From: JBGTGG01 sp964398945 | GTDB lineage: Bacteria; Bacteroidota; Bacteroidia; Cytophagales; Cyclobacteriaceae | Direction: 5' to 3' | DNA length: 64,000 nucleotides | Assembly: GCA_964398945.1 (NCBI GenBank) | Contig: CAYNOT010000002.1 | Span: forward strand, 124,001-188,000 | Shown: positions 45,282 through 53,636 of the stretch, piece by piece | Layout of the letters: every line of letters begins with the position of its first letter | Position numbering within the stretch: the stretch's first letter is position 1 | The notes under the pieces: generated by a model | Told to the model about the DNA's origin: nothing | What the model saw: the letters and a program-made list of their open reading frames with translations, nothing else | Databases searched by the model: none | Translations under genes and position numbers: made by a program

Positions 45282-46436
45282 TCAAGGACGGATCAATCTT
45301 TTCTTGTTCCCCCCCATAAAGTAAAGGTTGATGACACCAATGATGATGAGGCCACCGAGGATCATCATCACAATAAAGAGCCTGCTGTTGCGCAGTTGGA
45401 GTGTTTGGATTTCACCTTCTTTCTTCAACATATCAAGCTCCTTCTCTTTTTCCTGAAAGTCGAGCACGAGTTCCATCTGTATAATTTTCCGTGTGCTTTC
45501 TTCACCATAAATTTTTTCGCGCAACGAATCATATTCAATAAGGGTCAGGTAAGCATCTTTTGAATTTCCCTGCTTAAATAGTATTTCTGATTTGAGTTTT
45601 AAGATCGAAGGAAGGAAACTATAGGCTTGCATCTCCTCCACTAGTTTTTCAGCCTCATCAAGATATTGTGCGGCAGGTTTGGGTTGGCCGGCCTTTGCGA
45701 ATGCAATACCTATGTTGGTTATGGAATTCAATATCCCAATGCGGTTGTTGTTTCCCCTTTCAATCTCAAGGGCTTTCATATAGTTTTCAATGGCTTTTTG
45801 GTAATTGCCCTGCCGGAAATAGATGTTGCCAATATTGTTTACCGGATCAGGAAAATTAATACCATGTTGTTGGCTTAGCTGGTACGCTTGCGAATAATTT
45901 TTCAATGCCTTTTCATACAGTTGCAAATCCAGGTTTAGGTTTCCGAGATTGTTCATCGATCCAATAATCTTTTCCTGGTCACCGGCCTGCACAAATAATT
46001 CGTATGACTCTTCCAGATAGCGAAGGGCTTGTCCATATTCTTTTTTTACAGAATAGATGTTCGCGATATTGTTTTTTAACGTAGCCACCCCTTCAACATT
46101 TTTAAGTCCTTCATAAATACCCAGGGCTTTTATGTAATACTCCAGCGCTTTATCGAAAGCACCTTGGTTGCGATACGCCACACCGAGGTTGTTGTAGGAG
46201 GCCGCAATTCCTTTTCGATCGTTGATTTCAAGCGCCAAACCCAAGGCTTCACGGGTGTAAGAAAGGGCTTTAACCGGGTCGGATTGCATGTTGGCCCTGA
46301 ACAATTCATTTAATGTTTTTACTTTATACTCGGCCTGTGCAGTATCCAACACTTCCAATAAATTGTCATGTTGGGCAAAACCCGTGAAAGAAATCAATAA
46401 AACCACGAAGATTGCAGTATTGAATTTGGCGAACAT
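45282..46436 (-). CDS. Exported TPR protein with C-terminal membrane anchor
   Basis: The 384-residue protein has a signal peptide (ends near ISFTGFAQ), about six tetratricopeptide repeats (residues 50-290; for example ASYNNLGVAYRNQGAFDKALEYYIKALGIYEGL), a coiled coil (about 325-350) and a membrane segment (LFIVMMILGGLIIIGVINLYFMG) followed by a short basic tail. Bacteroidota often fuse this layout to a histidine kinase or LuxR-type HTH domain; here the protein stops just after the membrane segment. It may be a scaffold or a sensor without its output part. Confidence 0.82.
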   Translation of the reverse strand: MFAKFNTAIFVVLLISFTGFAQHDNLLEVLDTAQAEYKVKTLNELFRANMQSDPVKALSYTREALGLALEINDRKGIAASYNNLGVAYRNQGAFDKALEYYIKALGIYEGLKNVEGVATLKNNIANIYSVKKEYGQALRYLEESYELFVQAGDQEKIIGSMNNLGNLNLDLQLYEKALKNYSQAYQLSQQHGINFPDPVNNIGNIYFRQGNYQKAIENYMKALEIERGNNNRIGILNSITNIGIAFAKAGQPKPAAQYLDEAEKLVEEMQAYSFLPSILKLKSEILFKQGNSKDAYLTLIEYDSLREKIYGEESTRKIIQMELVLDFQEKEKELDMLKKEGEIQTLQLRNSRLFIVMMILGGLIIIGVINLYFMGGNKKRLIRP

Positions 46437-46572
46437 ATTTTAATATTTGTACAGAGGCTAAAATTAAGATTTAATTCTTAATAATTTGGGTGAACTTTAG
46501 GTTATCATCGGTCAATTGTCCGGTTTTAACAGGCACCTTAACCTTGATGGTAATAAATAGCACATTTAAAAT

Positions 46573-47070
46573 ATGAATATGAAATTAAGATTTTCGCTCT
46601 TCTTGTTCCTTTTACTTCCCATGACCGTGGTATATGGCCAATATTCAGCGGAGGAAAAGGAAATCATGAAACCCATTGAAGATATGTTCAAAGGAATGGC
46701 AACCGGGGATAGCACCTTGATTCGCAAACATTTTGAGAATGGAATAACCATGGCAACCGTCTTTAAGAATAAAGAAGGAAAAGCCACGCTACGCTGGGAG
46801 AATAGCCTGGATGGTTTTTTGAAAGCCGTTGCAGGGCAGCAGGAACCCTTCAATGAACCCATTTGGAATGTAATGATTCGTATGAGCGGAGACCTGGCAC
46901 TTGTATCATGCGAGTATGCGTTTTATCTGGGGAAAACGTTTAGCCACTGCGGTGTGGATGCCTGGCAATTGATCAAACGGGATGATGGTTGGAAAATTTT
47001 TCACCTAGTGGATACACGCCAAAAGGAAGGCTGTACTATACCCGAAGAAATTCAAACACAATTTAAATAA
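46573..47070 (+). CDS. Exported NTF2-like (SnoaL/DUF4440-type) protein
   Basis: The 165-residue protein has a signal peptide (MNMKLRFSLFLFLLLPMTVVYG) and an NTF2-like cone fold pattern: IMKPIEDMFKGMATGDSTLIRKHF, then beta strands with ALVSCEYAFYLG and a final DGWKIFHLVDTR. Such domains bind small ligands or act as enzymes; no catalytic set is evident. It is followed after 2 bases by the phosphatase lipoprotein, so the two share an operon. Confidence 0.8.
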   Translation: MNMKLRFSLFLFLLLPMTVVYGQYSAEEKEIMKPIEDMFKGMATGDSTLIRKHFENGITMATVFKNKEGKATLRWENSLDGFLKAVAGQQEPFNEPIWNVMIRMSGDLALVSCEYAFYLGKTFSHCGVDAWQLIKRDDGWKIFHLVDTRQKEGCTIPEEIQTQFK

Positions 47071-47072
47071 AG

Positions 47073-47591
47073 ATGAAGAAGTATTTTTTTTCAATTGCAT
47101 TTTGTATGCTCATTACGTTTTCTGGATGTGCCCAGAAAAAAGAAGTGACTACCGTGATATTGGTGCGCCATGCTGAAAAAGCAGATGACGGAACACGTGA
47201 TCCTTTTTTGTCGGATGCCGGAAAAGAACGAGCACAAGCCCTCGTTGATTTACTTCGTGAAACGAAGGTGGATGCGATTTACACTACAGCCTATAATCGC
47301 ACCCGTGAAACAGTTGCGCCACTGGCAATCGTAAAAAGCCAGGCGCTAAAAGTGTATGCCCCTAAAGACAAGGAAGCACTTAAAAAAATAATGGAGGAGG
47401 GCCGTGGAAAAACAATTGTGATGGTAGGCCATTCGAATACAATCCCATGGGTAGCGAATGAGCTGTTGGGGGAAGAAAAGTATCCGGATTGGGGAGATGA
47501 TGATTATGACAATGTGCTGATCGTTTCTGTGTTTGGTGATGGGGATGCGAATGTTGCCTGGCTCAACTACGGTAAAGCATCCGGAAAATAA
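47073..47591 (+). CDS. Histidine phosphatase family lipoprotein
   Basis: A 172-residue lipoprotein (signal ends LITFSGC) with the histidine phosphatase motif LVRHAEKAD, the second Arg in YTTAYNRTRET, and the catalytic-pocket GHSNTIPWVANELLG. It would remove phosphate from a substrate in the periplasm. It lies 2 bases after the NTF2-like gene. Confidence 0.88.
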   Translation: MKKYFFSIAFCMLITFSGCAQKKEVTTVILVRHAEKADDGTRDPFLSDAGKERAQALVDLLRETKVDAIYTTAYNRTRETVAPLAIVKSQALKVYAPKDKEALKKIMEEGRGKTIVMVGHSNTIPWVANELLGEEKYPDWGDDDYDNVLIVSVFGDGDANVAWLNYGKASGK

Positions 47592-47653
47592 TTTCAAGAA
47601 CCAAATCAGGCAGTATTGAGTTAATAAAAGCAAGCGTAAAAATTACTGTCAAC

Positions 47654-48070
47654 ATGAAGAAAATCTTCTTTTGTGTTTTGTTGGGGATGCCCATGTGGGT
47701 GAATGCACAGCAAGGGCAAACAGAAGAACTACGCAAGAGCATTTTTTTCAGGGGCGGTAGCTATTATGTCGATGAGTTCCAAATGGAAACATTGTACGAG
47801 TGGCTTGATTCCATTCCCAATTTATTGGAGCGCTATGAAATCCAACTGATCAGCCATACCGACCCCATAGGCGGGAAGGAGTACAACGCCTGGCTTTCCC
47901 AAATGCGCAGCCTGGCCGTACAGGAAATCCTCATTCAACGGGCAATTCCCGAACACAAAATTTCCACAAAAGACTGGGGGCTTGAAAATGCCGTTTACAG
48001 GAATGATTCCCATGCGGGGATGCGGATGAACCGCAGGGTAGATGTGATTCTGTACCCGCTGATATTTTAA
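47654..48070 (+). CDS. Small OmpA-like protein
   Basis: The 138-residue exported protein (signal MKKIFFCVLLGMPMWVNAQ) consists almost only of an OmpA-type domain: LISHTDPIGGKEYN, LSQMRSLAVQEILIQRAIPEHKI and NRRVDVILYPL at the end. Such stand-alone domains bind peptidoglycan or act as periplasmic adaptors. It follows the phosphatase lipoprotein after 62 bases. Confidence 0.82.
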   Translation: MKKIFFCVLLGMPMWVNAQQGQTEELRKSIFFRGGSYYVDEFQMETLYEWLDSIPNLLERYEIQLISHTDPIGGKEYNAWLSQMRSLAVQEILIQRAIPEHKISTKDWGLENAVYRNDSHAGMRMNRRVDVILYPLIF

Positions 48071-48079
48071 AATATGACC

Positions 48080-48125
48080 GTCCGATATAGGACACTCTTT
48101 TGCAAATGCGGACGGACAGGACACC
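48080..48125. promoter_or_regulatory. Possible upstream activator sites of the ABC-TolC operon
   Basis: GTCC-GATATA-GGAC at 48080-48093 is a perfect 4+6+4 inverted repeat. A second cluster of GGAC units follows at 48110-48123, and CCGTCCG/CGGACGG arms join the two. The spacing, about 75-100 bases before the -24/-12-like element, is right for an enhancer-binding regulator of sigma-54. This is inference. Confidence 0.35.
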
Positions 48126-48167
48126 AGATTAGTTGATTATATAGCGATTTAAAGACATTTTGGTCGT

Positions 48168-48183
48168 TGGCATATTTATTGGC
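48168..48183 (+). promoter_or_regulatory. Sigma-54-like -24/-12 element
   Basis: TGGCATATTTATTGGC resembles TGGCAC-N5-TTGCA with the GG and TTG elements correctly spaced but G in place of C in the final GC. The ATG of the ABC gene is 27 bases downstream. It is a weak match. Confidence 0.3.
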
Positions 48184-48209
48184 TTGTTTGCGGGAATTTA
48201 AATGGAGTT

Positions 48210-48905
48210 ATGATTCAACTAAAAGATATAGATAAATGCGTTGACTCCCGGTTTCAACGGACATTTATCTTGAAAGGTGTAGACCTCACCGTAAACCAGG
48301 GCGATTTTCTAACCATTATGGGCCCCAGCGGTGCCGGCAAATCAACACTGATGAACATTATCGGGATGTTGGATGAGCCATCTGCCGGTGAATACTACTT
48401 TTTTGATGAACCGGTGCATAAAATGAAAGAGCGCCAAAAGTCGGAGATGCACAAAAACTACATTGGGTTTATTTTTCAAGCCTACCACCTCATTGATGAA
48501 CTCACGGTGTATGAAAACATTGAAACCCCCTTGTTGTACAAAGGTGTAAATGGTAGCCAGCGCAAAAGCATGGTGGCTGAAATGCTGGATCGTTTCAACA
48601 TGGTGGCAAAAAAAGATTTGTTCCCGGAGCAACTCAGCGGTGGGCAACAACAATTGGTGGGTGTTGCCCGCGCGATTGTTGGGCAACCAAAACTATTATT
48701 GGCAGATGAGCCCACCGGCAATCTCCATTCCGAACAAGGAAAAGAAATCATGGACATTTTTAAAAAATTAAATGAAGAAGGCATGACCATCATTCAGGTA
48801 ACGCATTCAGAAGACAATGCCAAGTATGGAAAGCGGATCATTGAAATCGTAGATGGTGCCGTGAGTACCGATAATCAAGTAAATAGCGAAGTTGCAAAGT
48901 CATGA
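48210..48905 (+). CDS. ABC transporter ATPase, LolD/MacB type
   Basis: The 231-residue ATPase has Walker A GPSGAGKST (38-46), the Q-loop (FIFQAYHLIDELTVYEN), the signature LSGGQQQLVGVARAIV and Walker B LLLADEPTGN, all typical of the LolD/MacB/FtsE group that powers permeases with a large periplasmic domain. No such permease or membrane-fusion protein is adjacent: the next gene is TolC-like with a 4-base overlap, then rpsA. A possible sigma-54-type promoter and activator sites lie upstream. Confidence 0.92.
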   Translation: MIQLKDIDKCVDSRFQRTFILKGVDLTVNQGDFLTIMGPSGAGKSTLMNIIGMLDEPSAGEYYFFDEPVHKMKERQKSEMHKNYIGFIFQAYHLIDELTVYENIETPLLYKGVNGSQRKSMVAEMLDRFNMVAKKDLFPEQLSGGQQQLVGVARAIVGQPKLLLADEPTGNLHSEQGKEIMDIFKKLNEEGMTIIQVTHSEDNAKYGKRIIEIVDGAVSTDNQVNSEVAKS

Positions 48906-50233
48906 AGAAGGTATTTTTTTTAGTGGGATTTGCTTTAATAGCGGGTGGGGTTTTTGGGCAGGAGACTGTTACTTTAACTTTTGAAGAAGCTGTAAAAATT
49001 GCGTTAGAGAAGAATGTGTTGCTTAACACCGAGAAGAATCGTTTGTTAACAGGTGCCGCAAGAAAAAATTCGGCAATCGGAGCCATGGCACCCAGGATTA
49101 ATTTAAGTGCCAATGCATATAAAACACATGGAAATCAATTTATTGAATCTGAGGGAAGGGTTGTGAATGATGCCCAAACTTCCAATCTACAAGCTGGTGT
49201 CAATTCTTCTTTGATGCTTTTCAGTTGGTTTAATAACATATACATGCTGAAGTCTGCAGACAACATGCTTGATGCCCAACTTCAAACTGTAAACAGAACA
49301 ACTCAACTTATCATCAGCAATGTTTCTGCACAGTACTTGCAATGTTTGCTCGACAAAGAATTGGTTTCTATTCAGGAAAAAAATCTGGAATCCCAGAATA
49401 AACAACTCGAACAAATCATTGCTTTTGTTGAAATAGGAACCCGCGCAAAGGTTGATGAGTATAACCAGATGGCTCAAACGAAAACCACGGAGTTGGATTT
49501 GTTAAGAGCACGGTTTGCATTACGAAATGACCTGGCCACACTTGCTCAAACCTTACAACTTGATCCACTTACGGTTATTGAGTTAGGTGATCCTTCATGG
49601 GATTTATTGGAAGTTAAAAACGGGGGTGGTGTTCTTGGAGAATTGGTGGAAACAGCATTAGCCAACCGACCGGACTATCAAGCTTTAATAAAATTGGAAA
49701 GTGCATCGAAACATATATACAGCGCAAATAGAACATTGGCATTACCATCGCTTTCTGCCTTTGGCTCCATTGGCTCATTTTATACGGATGCATCAGTTCC
49801 AGAATTTAATGATCAGTTCGATACTAATCAACGCCTTCAATATGGGCTGACATTAAATATTCCGATTTTTAATCGACTAGAAAACAGGTTTCAATCGGTG
49901 CAATCGAAAGTAGAGTATGAAAATGCTAAGCTTGCGCGCGAGAATATAGAAATACTAGTAAAAAGTGACGTGATTCGAGCATATAATAATTACCAAGATG
50001 TGCTTCAGGCCTATGAAGTATCACAATCACAATTTGAAGCTGCCCAGATGGCCTTTGATTTTGAAAAGGAGCGGTACAGTCTCGGGATTATTAATCTTGT
50101 AGAATACACAGTTGCTAACCGTACTTTCGTGGAAGCAGAAACCAATTATGCCCAAGCCACCTTCAATCTCCTTTTTCAGAAAATAGCCCTTGATTTCGCT
50201 GTTGGGATTTTAAAGTTCGAAACGAATCCCTAG
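48902..50233 (+). CDS. TolC-family outer-membrane efflux protein
   Basis: The 443-residue protein has a signal peptide (to about VFGQ) and the two-repeat helical architecture of TolC (LTFEEAVKIALEKN... and LVETALANRPDYQALIKLES...), with long coiled-coil stretches and two beta segments for the outer-membrane barrel (for example YGLTLNIPIFNRLEN). It would be the exit channel of a tripartite pump. It overlaps the ABC ATPase gene by 4 bases and is followed by a terminator-like hairpin at 50267-50294. Confidence 0.9.
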   Translation: MKKVFFLVGFALIAGGVFGQETVTLTFEEAVKIALEKNVLLNTEKNRLLTGAARKNSAIGAMAPRINLSANAYKTHGNQFIESEGRVVNDAQTSNLQAGVNSSLMLFSWFNNIYMLKSADNMLDAQLQTVNRTTQLIISNVSAQYLQCLLDKELVSIQEKNLESQNKQLEQIIAFVEIGTRAKVDEYNQMAQTKTTELDLLRARFALRNDLATLAQTLQLDPLTVIELGDPSWDLLEVKNGGGVLGELVETALANRPDYQALIKLESASKHIYSANRTLALPSLSAFGSIGSFYTDASVPEFNDQFDTNQRLQYGLTLNIPIFNRLENRFQSVQSKVEYENAKLARENIEILVKSDVIRAYNNYQDVLQAYEVSQSQFEAAQMAFDFEKERYSLGIINLVEYTVANRTFVEAETNYAQATFNLLFQKIALDFAVGILKFETNP

Positions 50234-50256
50234 TAGCGTATTTTACATATTTTTCC

Positions 50257-50306
50257 TACCTTTGCAGCCCACTTACTTAGAGTGGGCCTTTTTTATGTAA
50301 AAAGGC
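50257..50306 (+). promoter_or_regulatory. rpsA leader: promoter box, terminator and alternative hairpin
   Basis: TACCTTTG (50257-50264) matches the -7 consensus. GCCCACT (50267-50273) pairs with AGTGGGC (50281-50287), followed by C and T6: an intrinsic terminator that begins at the expected transcript start. GCCTTTTT (50286-50293) can instead pair with AAAAAGGC (50299-50306) around TATGT, which uses the same GCC and T-run. The two hairpins exclude each other, the layout of an attenuator. The terminator also ends the ABC-TolC transcript. No clear -33 element is seen. Confidence 0.55.
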
Positions 50307-50368
50307 ATTGTTAAACAAAATTGCCGTGGAAAAGCCCGTTTCCGGCAAGTAATCAAGGGCGGACGATA

Positions 50369-52372
50369 ATGACAAAACCTGAAAAAGGTCCTGAAAAGGC
50401 CAAAATCGAAGAGATTGATTCTATTGAGGATGAGATCATTCCTTCAAAAAAAACCGGAAAAAAGGTAAAAGAAGAGGAAGAAGACCTTGAAGAGTCGCTC
50501 GAAGAAAAAAAAGCGCGTAAAAAGGAAGAAGAAAGAATTGAGACAGAAGCGATTCCTGCTGCCGAATTGAAGAAATCTGTTCCTGTAAAAGCCGTTCCCG
50601 GTGAATTTGATTGGGATGCTTTTGAGCGCAAAGGATTCGGTGAAGGGTACAACAAAAGCCAACGTACCGAATTGGAGAACATGTACTCCGGTACAGTTAC
50701 CAGTGTAAACTCTGGCGAAGTTGTAAAAGGAAAAGTTGTTGGTATCAACAACCGTGATGTGATCTTGAACATCGGTTTTAAATCTGACGGACTTGTATCC
50801 CTGACGGAATTCAAAGACAAGCCAAATCTAAAGGCTGGCGATGAAGTAGATGTATTTGTGGAAGAGCGTGAAGATGCCATGGGGCAACTGATCCTTAGCC
50901 GTAGAAAAGCCAAATTGGTGAAAGGCTGGGAGTATGTTCAAACTGCGCTTGATAAAGATGAAGTGATTGAGGGATTTGTAAAACGCAGGACCAAAGGAGG
51001 TCTTATTGTAGACGTATTTGGAATCGAAGCGTTCTTGCCAGGTTCACAAATCGATGTGAAGCCGATCCGCGATTTCGATGTATACGTTGAAAAAGCAATC
51101 GAAGTAAAAGTGATCAAGATCAACTACACCAACGACAACGTAGTAGTGTCGCACAAGGTGTTGATTGAGAAAGATATTGAAGAACAAAAAGCAGTGATCC
51201 TCAACAACCTTGAGAAAGGCCAGGTACTGGAAGGAACGATTAAGAACATGACCAACTTTGGTGTGTTCATCGACCTTGGAGGCGTTGATGGCCTGTTGCA
51301 CATCACCGATATTTCATGGGGCCGTATCAACCATCCTGAAGAAGTTCTTGGCCTTGACCAAACCGTTAAGGTGGTTGTACTTGATTTCGATGAAGACAAA
51401 CGCAGAATTTCATTGGGTATGAAGCAATTGACTTCACATCCGTGGGATGCATTGTCTGCCGATGTAGTAGTAGGATCTAAAGTAAAAGGCAAGATTGTAA
51501 ATGTTGCGGATTACGGGGCGTTCCTTGAACTACAACCAGGCGTTGAAGGTTTGATCCACGTTTCTGAAATGTCATGGTCACAGCATTTGCGCAACCCGCA
51601 GGATTTCATGACCGTTGGTGACGAAGTGGAAGCAGTTGTATTGACACTTGATCGCGATGAACACAAAATGTCATTGGGTATTAAGCAATTGACTGAAGAT
51701 CCTTGGACACGTCAGGATTTGATGGAGAAGTATGCGATTGGAACCAAGCACAAAGGTGTGGTTCGTAATCTTACCAACTTCGGGTTGTTCATCGAATTGG
51801 AAGAAGGTATTGATGGATTGGTACACGTTTCAGATTTAAGCTGGACGAAGAAAATCAAGCATCCTTCTGAGTTTGTGAAAGTAGGCGAGGAGATGGAAGT
51901 GATTGTGCTTGAGCTTGATGCTACCAACCGTAGATTAGCGCTTAGCCACAAACACCTGGAAGAAAATCCTTGGGATACTTTTGAAACTGTGTTTACTTCC
52001 GGGTCTGTACAGAAATGTACGATCATCAGCAAGAACGACAAAGGTGCTGTGTTAGAACTTCCTTACGGAATCGAAGGGTTCTGTTCAGCGAAGAACCTGG
52101 CGAAAGAAGATGGTTCGAAAGGTGAGAATGGCGAAACACTTGATTTCAAAGTGTTGGAGTTCTCAAAAGACGACCGCAGAATCGTTCTTTCGCACAAGGC
52201 TACCTGGTCGAATGAAGAAGAAGACAAGCCGGCTGCTGCTGCAAAGCGCAAATCCGCTTCGAAGGGCAACACGATCGACAAGATCAACAAGGAGTCAGAG
52301 AAATCTACCCTTGGCGACCTGGAGGCGTTGAGTGCATTGAAAGACAGAATGAACGCTCCAAAAGGGGAGTAA
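50369..52372 (+). CDS. rpsA: 30S ribosomal protein S1
   Basis: S1 brings mRNA to the 30S subunit, important in Bacteroidota where Shine-Dalgarno sites are weak. From the ATG at 50369 (667 aa) there is a long acidic/basic N-terminal extension (about 1-100), then about six S1 OB-fold repeats, with the typical G-x-V-x-N-x-x-x-F-G-x-F-I-x-L pattern (GTIKNMTNFGVFIDLGGVDGLLH; VVRNLTNFGLFIELEEGIDGLVH), and a Lys/Ala-rich tail. An in-frame TTG at 50321 is not needed. The 5' leader has a possible attenuator. Confidence 0.96.
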   Translation: MTKPEKGPEKAKIEEIDSIEDEIIPSKKTGKKVKEEEEDLEESLEEKKARKKEEERIETEAIPAAELKKSVPVKAVPGEFDWDAFERKGFGEGYNKSQRTELENMYSGTVTSVNSGEVVKGKVVGINNRDVILNIGFKSDGLVSLTEFKDKPNLKAGDEVDVFVEEREDAMGQLILSRRKAKLVKGWEYVQTALDKDEVIEGFVKRRTKGGLIVDVFGIEAFLPGSQIDVKPIRDFDVYVEKAIEVKVIKINYTNDNVVVSHKVLIEKDIEEQKAVILNNLEKGQVLEGTIKNMTNFGVFIDLGGVDGLLHITDISWGRINHPEEVLGLDQTVKVVVLDFDEDKRRISLGMKQLTSHPWDALSADVVVGSKVKGKIVNVADYGAFLELQPGVEGLIHVSEMSWSQHLRNPQDFMTVGDEVEAVVLTLDRDEHKMSLGIKQLTEDPWTRQDLMEKYAIGTKHKGVVRNLTNFGLFIELEEGIDGLVHVSDLSWTKKIKHPSEFVKVGEEMEVIVLELDATNRRLALSHKHLEENPWDTFETVFTSGSVQKCTIISKNDKGAVLELPYGIEGFCSAKNLAKEDGSKGENGETLDFKVLEFSKDDRRIVLSHKATWSNEEEDKPAAAAKRKSASKGNTIDKINKESEKSTLGDLEALSALKDRMNAPKGE

Positions 52373-52390
52373 CCATATCGATTAATAAAG

Positions 52391-52424
52391 AAAAGGTGGT
52401 CGGTGTGAATTGACCACCTTTTTT
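52391..52424 (+). terminator. Terminator after rpsA
   Basis: AAAAGGTGGTC pairs with GACCACCTTTT around a short loop, followed by T residues, 18 bases after the rpsA stop. Confidence 0.88.
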
Positions 52425-52435
52425 ATTGCGTTGCG

Positions 52436-52465
52436 TTGTAATGCAAGGCGATTTTCCTAGTTTTG
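52436..52465 (+). promoter_or_regulatory. Consensus promoter of tRNA-Cys
   Basis: TTG at 52436-52438, exactly 19 bases, then TAGTTTTG at 52458-52465: a full match to the Bacteroidota promoter. Transcription would start near 52470-52472. The first copy of the tRNA's 5' sequence begins at 52477, so the original gene probably lay there with a short leader. Confidence 0.72.
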
Positions 52466-52476
52466 CGAACGTAACA

Positions 52477-52576
52477 ATGGTCTCGTGGCCAGCCTGTCCC
52501 GATAGATATTGGGCCTGCCCCGCGATTGAGCGGGGAAGTGGGTACCACGAGGCCAGTTGTAATTTTCTTTAAAAAG
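52477..52576 (+). other. Structured 100-bp insertion with duplicated tRNA-Cys 5' end
   Basis: ATGGTCTCGTGGCC occurs at 52477-52490 and again, exactly 100 bases later, at 52577-52590, where it is the start of tRNA-Cys. Between them a three-helix fold is possible: P1 CTCGTGG (52482-52488) with CCACGAG (52545-52551); P2 CCCGAT-AGAT-ATTGGG (52498-52513); P3 CCCCGC-GATTGA-GCGGGG (52518-52535). The element lies between the tRNA promoter and the tRNA, so it becomes part of the primary transcript. Confidence 0.6.
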
Positions 52577-52578
52577 AT

Positions 52579-52649
52579 GGTCTCGTGGCCGAGTGGCTAG
52601 GCAGAGCTCTGCAAAAGCTCCTACAGCGGTTCGAATCCGCTCGAGACCT
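52579..52649 (+). tRNA. tRNA-Cys (GCA)
   Basis: The cloverleaf is complete: acceptor GGTCTCG/CGAGACC, D-stem GCC/GGC, anticodon arm GAGCT-CTGCAAA-AGCTC with anticodon GCA, T-arm AGCGG-TTCGAAT-CCGCT. The discriminator base is T73, the Cys identity element. Length 71 bases. CCA is not encoded. A consensus promoter lies at 52436-52465 and a terminator at 52661-52687. Confidence 0.97.
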
Positions 52650-52660
52650 CAACTGATCAA

Positions 52661-52687
52661 CCCCGCTTGGAACAAGCGGGGTTTTTT
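52661..52687 (+). terminator. Terminator after tRNA-Cys
   Basis: CCCCGCTTG pairs with CAAGCGGGG around GAA, followed by T6. Confidence 0.9.
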
Positions 52688-53014
52688 ATTTGGAGTTATC
52701 CAAATCCCCATCCAAAGAGCCTAAACAATTTCCATTTTCAGGTCATTTACCCTACTTTTAAACTGCCCCATCCCACTACTCTTTAAATTGAGAGGAGGAG
52801 GTTGGTTTTTTGTTGGGATGAAATGACAAGAGTTGTCTCGATGATTCAATATTTTTAGGTATAAGAAAATTTGATGCCTAGCAGATTCTTTACAAACGCG
52901 AAAGAAAATACACTTCTTCTACCAAAAGATATCTACGAATTCATCAGCGAAGCGACCTGTTATCAAATTTCTAAGGGTCACAATTCGTCACCTTAGAAAG
53001 TAAATAAATGCACA
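52688..53014. other. Non-coding stretch before ORF6N, nothing recognised
   Basis: The sequence is AT-rich, with a short purine tract (GAGAGGAGGAGG near 52791-52802). A 40-codon frame at 52874-52996 has no recognisable similarity. I see no RNA gene, att site or IS remnant here. Confidence 0.4.
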
Positions 53015-53554
53015 ATGAAGGAACTAACTGTACTCTCCACGCCTGATTTCATTGCTACTAAAATCCTTTTTCTGAGAGATGAAAAAGTACTGCTCGATGC
53101 TGATCTGGCAGTATTGTATGGAGTTGAAACCAAGCGACTAAAGGAAGCAGTGAAACGAAATATTGAGCGATTTCCTGATGATTTCATGTTCGAATTGACG
53201 CTTGATGAATGGGATTCTTTAAGGACGCAATTTGCGACCTTAACGAGTGGCAGAGGTAAGCATCCAAAATACCCTCCCTTTGCCTTTACCGAACAAGGTG
53301 TAGCCATGCTCTCCGGTATTCTCAACAGCAAGCGTGCGATAGAAACAAACATCGCCATCATGCGCACGTTTGTAGCGTTACGAAAACTGATGCTTTCAAA
53401 TACACAACTGGCCACAAAAATCAAGCAACTGGAGAAGAAGTATGATCAACGGTTTAAGATTGTATTTGATACCATTCAACAATTGATCAAACAAGAAAAG
53501 GACGCAAGGCCGATTGGCTTTGAAATTGGAAAAAAGAAACCGGCCAACGAATGA
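53015..53554 (+). CDS. ORF6N-domain DNA-binding protein
   Basis: The 179-residue protein starts with an ORF6N domain (about residues 15-105): FLRDEKVLLDADLAVLYGVETKRLKEAVKRNIERFPDDFMFELT, then FAFTEQGVAMLSGILNSKRAIETNIAIMRTFVALR. A coiled coil (about 130-165) follows. ORF6N proteins are found in phages, integrated elements and defence islands and bind DNA, but their role is unclear. It lies 82 bases before mcrB on the same strand. Confidence 0.88.
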   Translation: MKELTVLSTPDFIATKILFLRDEKVLLDADLAVLYGVETKRLKEAVKRNIERFPDDFMFELTLDEWDSLRTQFATLTSGRGKHPKYPPFAFTEQGVAMLSGILNSKRAIETNIAIMRTFVALRKLMLSNTQLATKIKQLEKKYDQRFKIVFDTIQQLIKQEKDARPIGFEIGKKKPANE

Positions 53555-53636
53555 ACCAACACGACCTACAAAAGATATTTGAATCCAAATTCAACCGAAG
53601 CCGAATACAACACCATTTAATTAAATATAGAGTAAC

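Noticed and set aside
48342..48793. Antisense frames in the ABC ATPase gene
   Set aside because: The plus-strand gene has all ATPase motifs; the others have none.
52518..52535. CCCCGC-GATTGA-GCGGGG as a terminator between the promoter and tRNA-Cys
   Set aside because: There is no T-run after the stem.
52874..52996. 40-codon frame MPSRFFTNAKENT... before the ORF6N gene
   Set aside because: No recognisable similarity, no promoter or ribosome-binding signal; probably chance.
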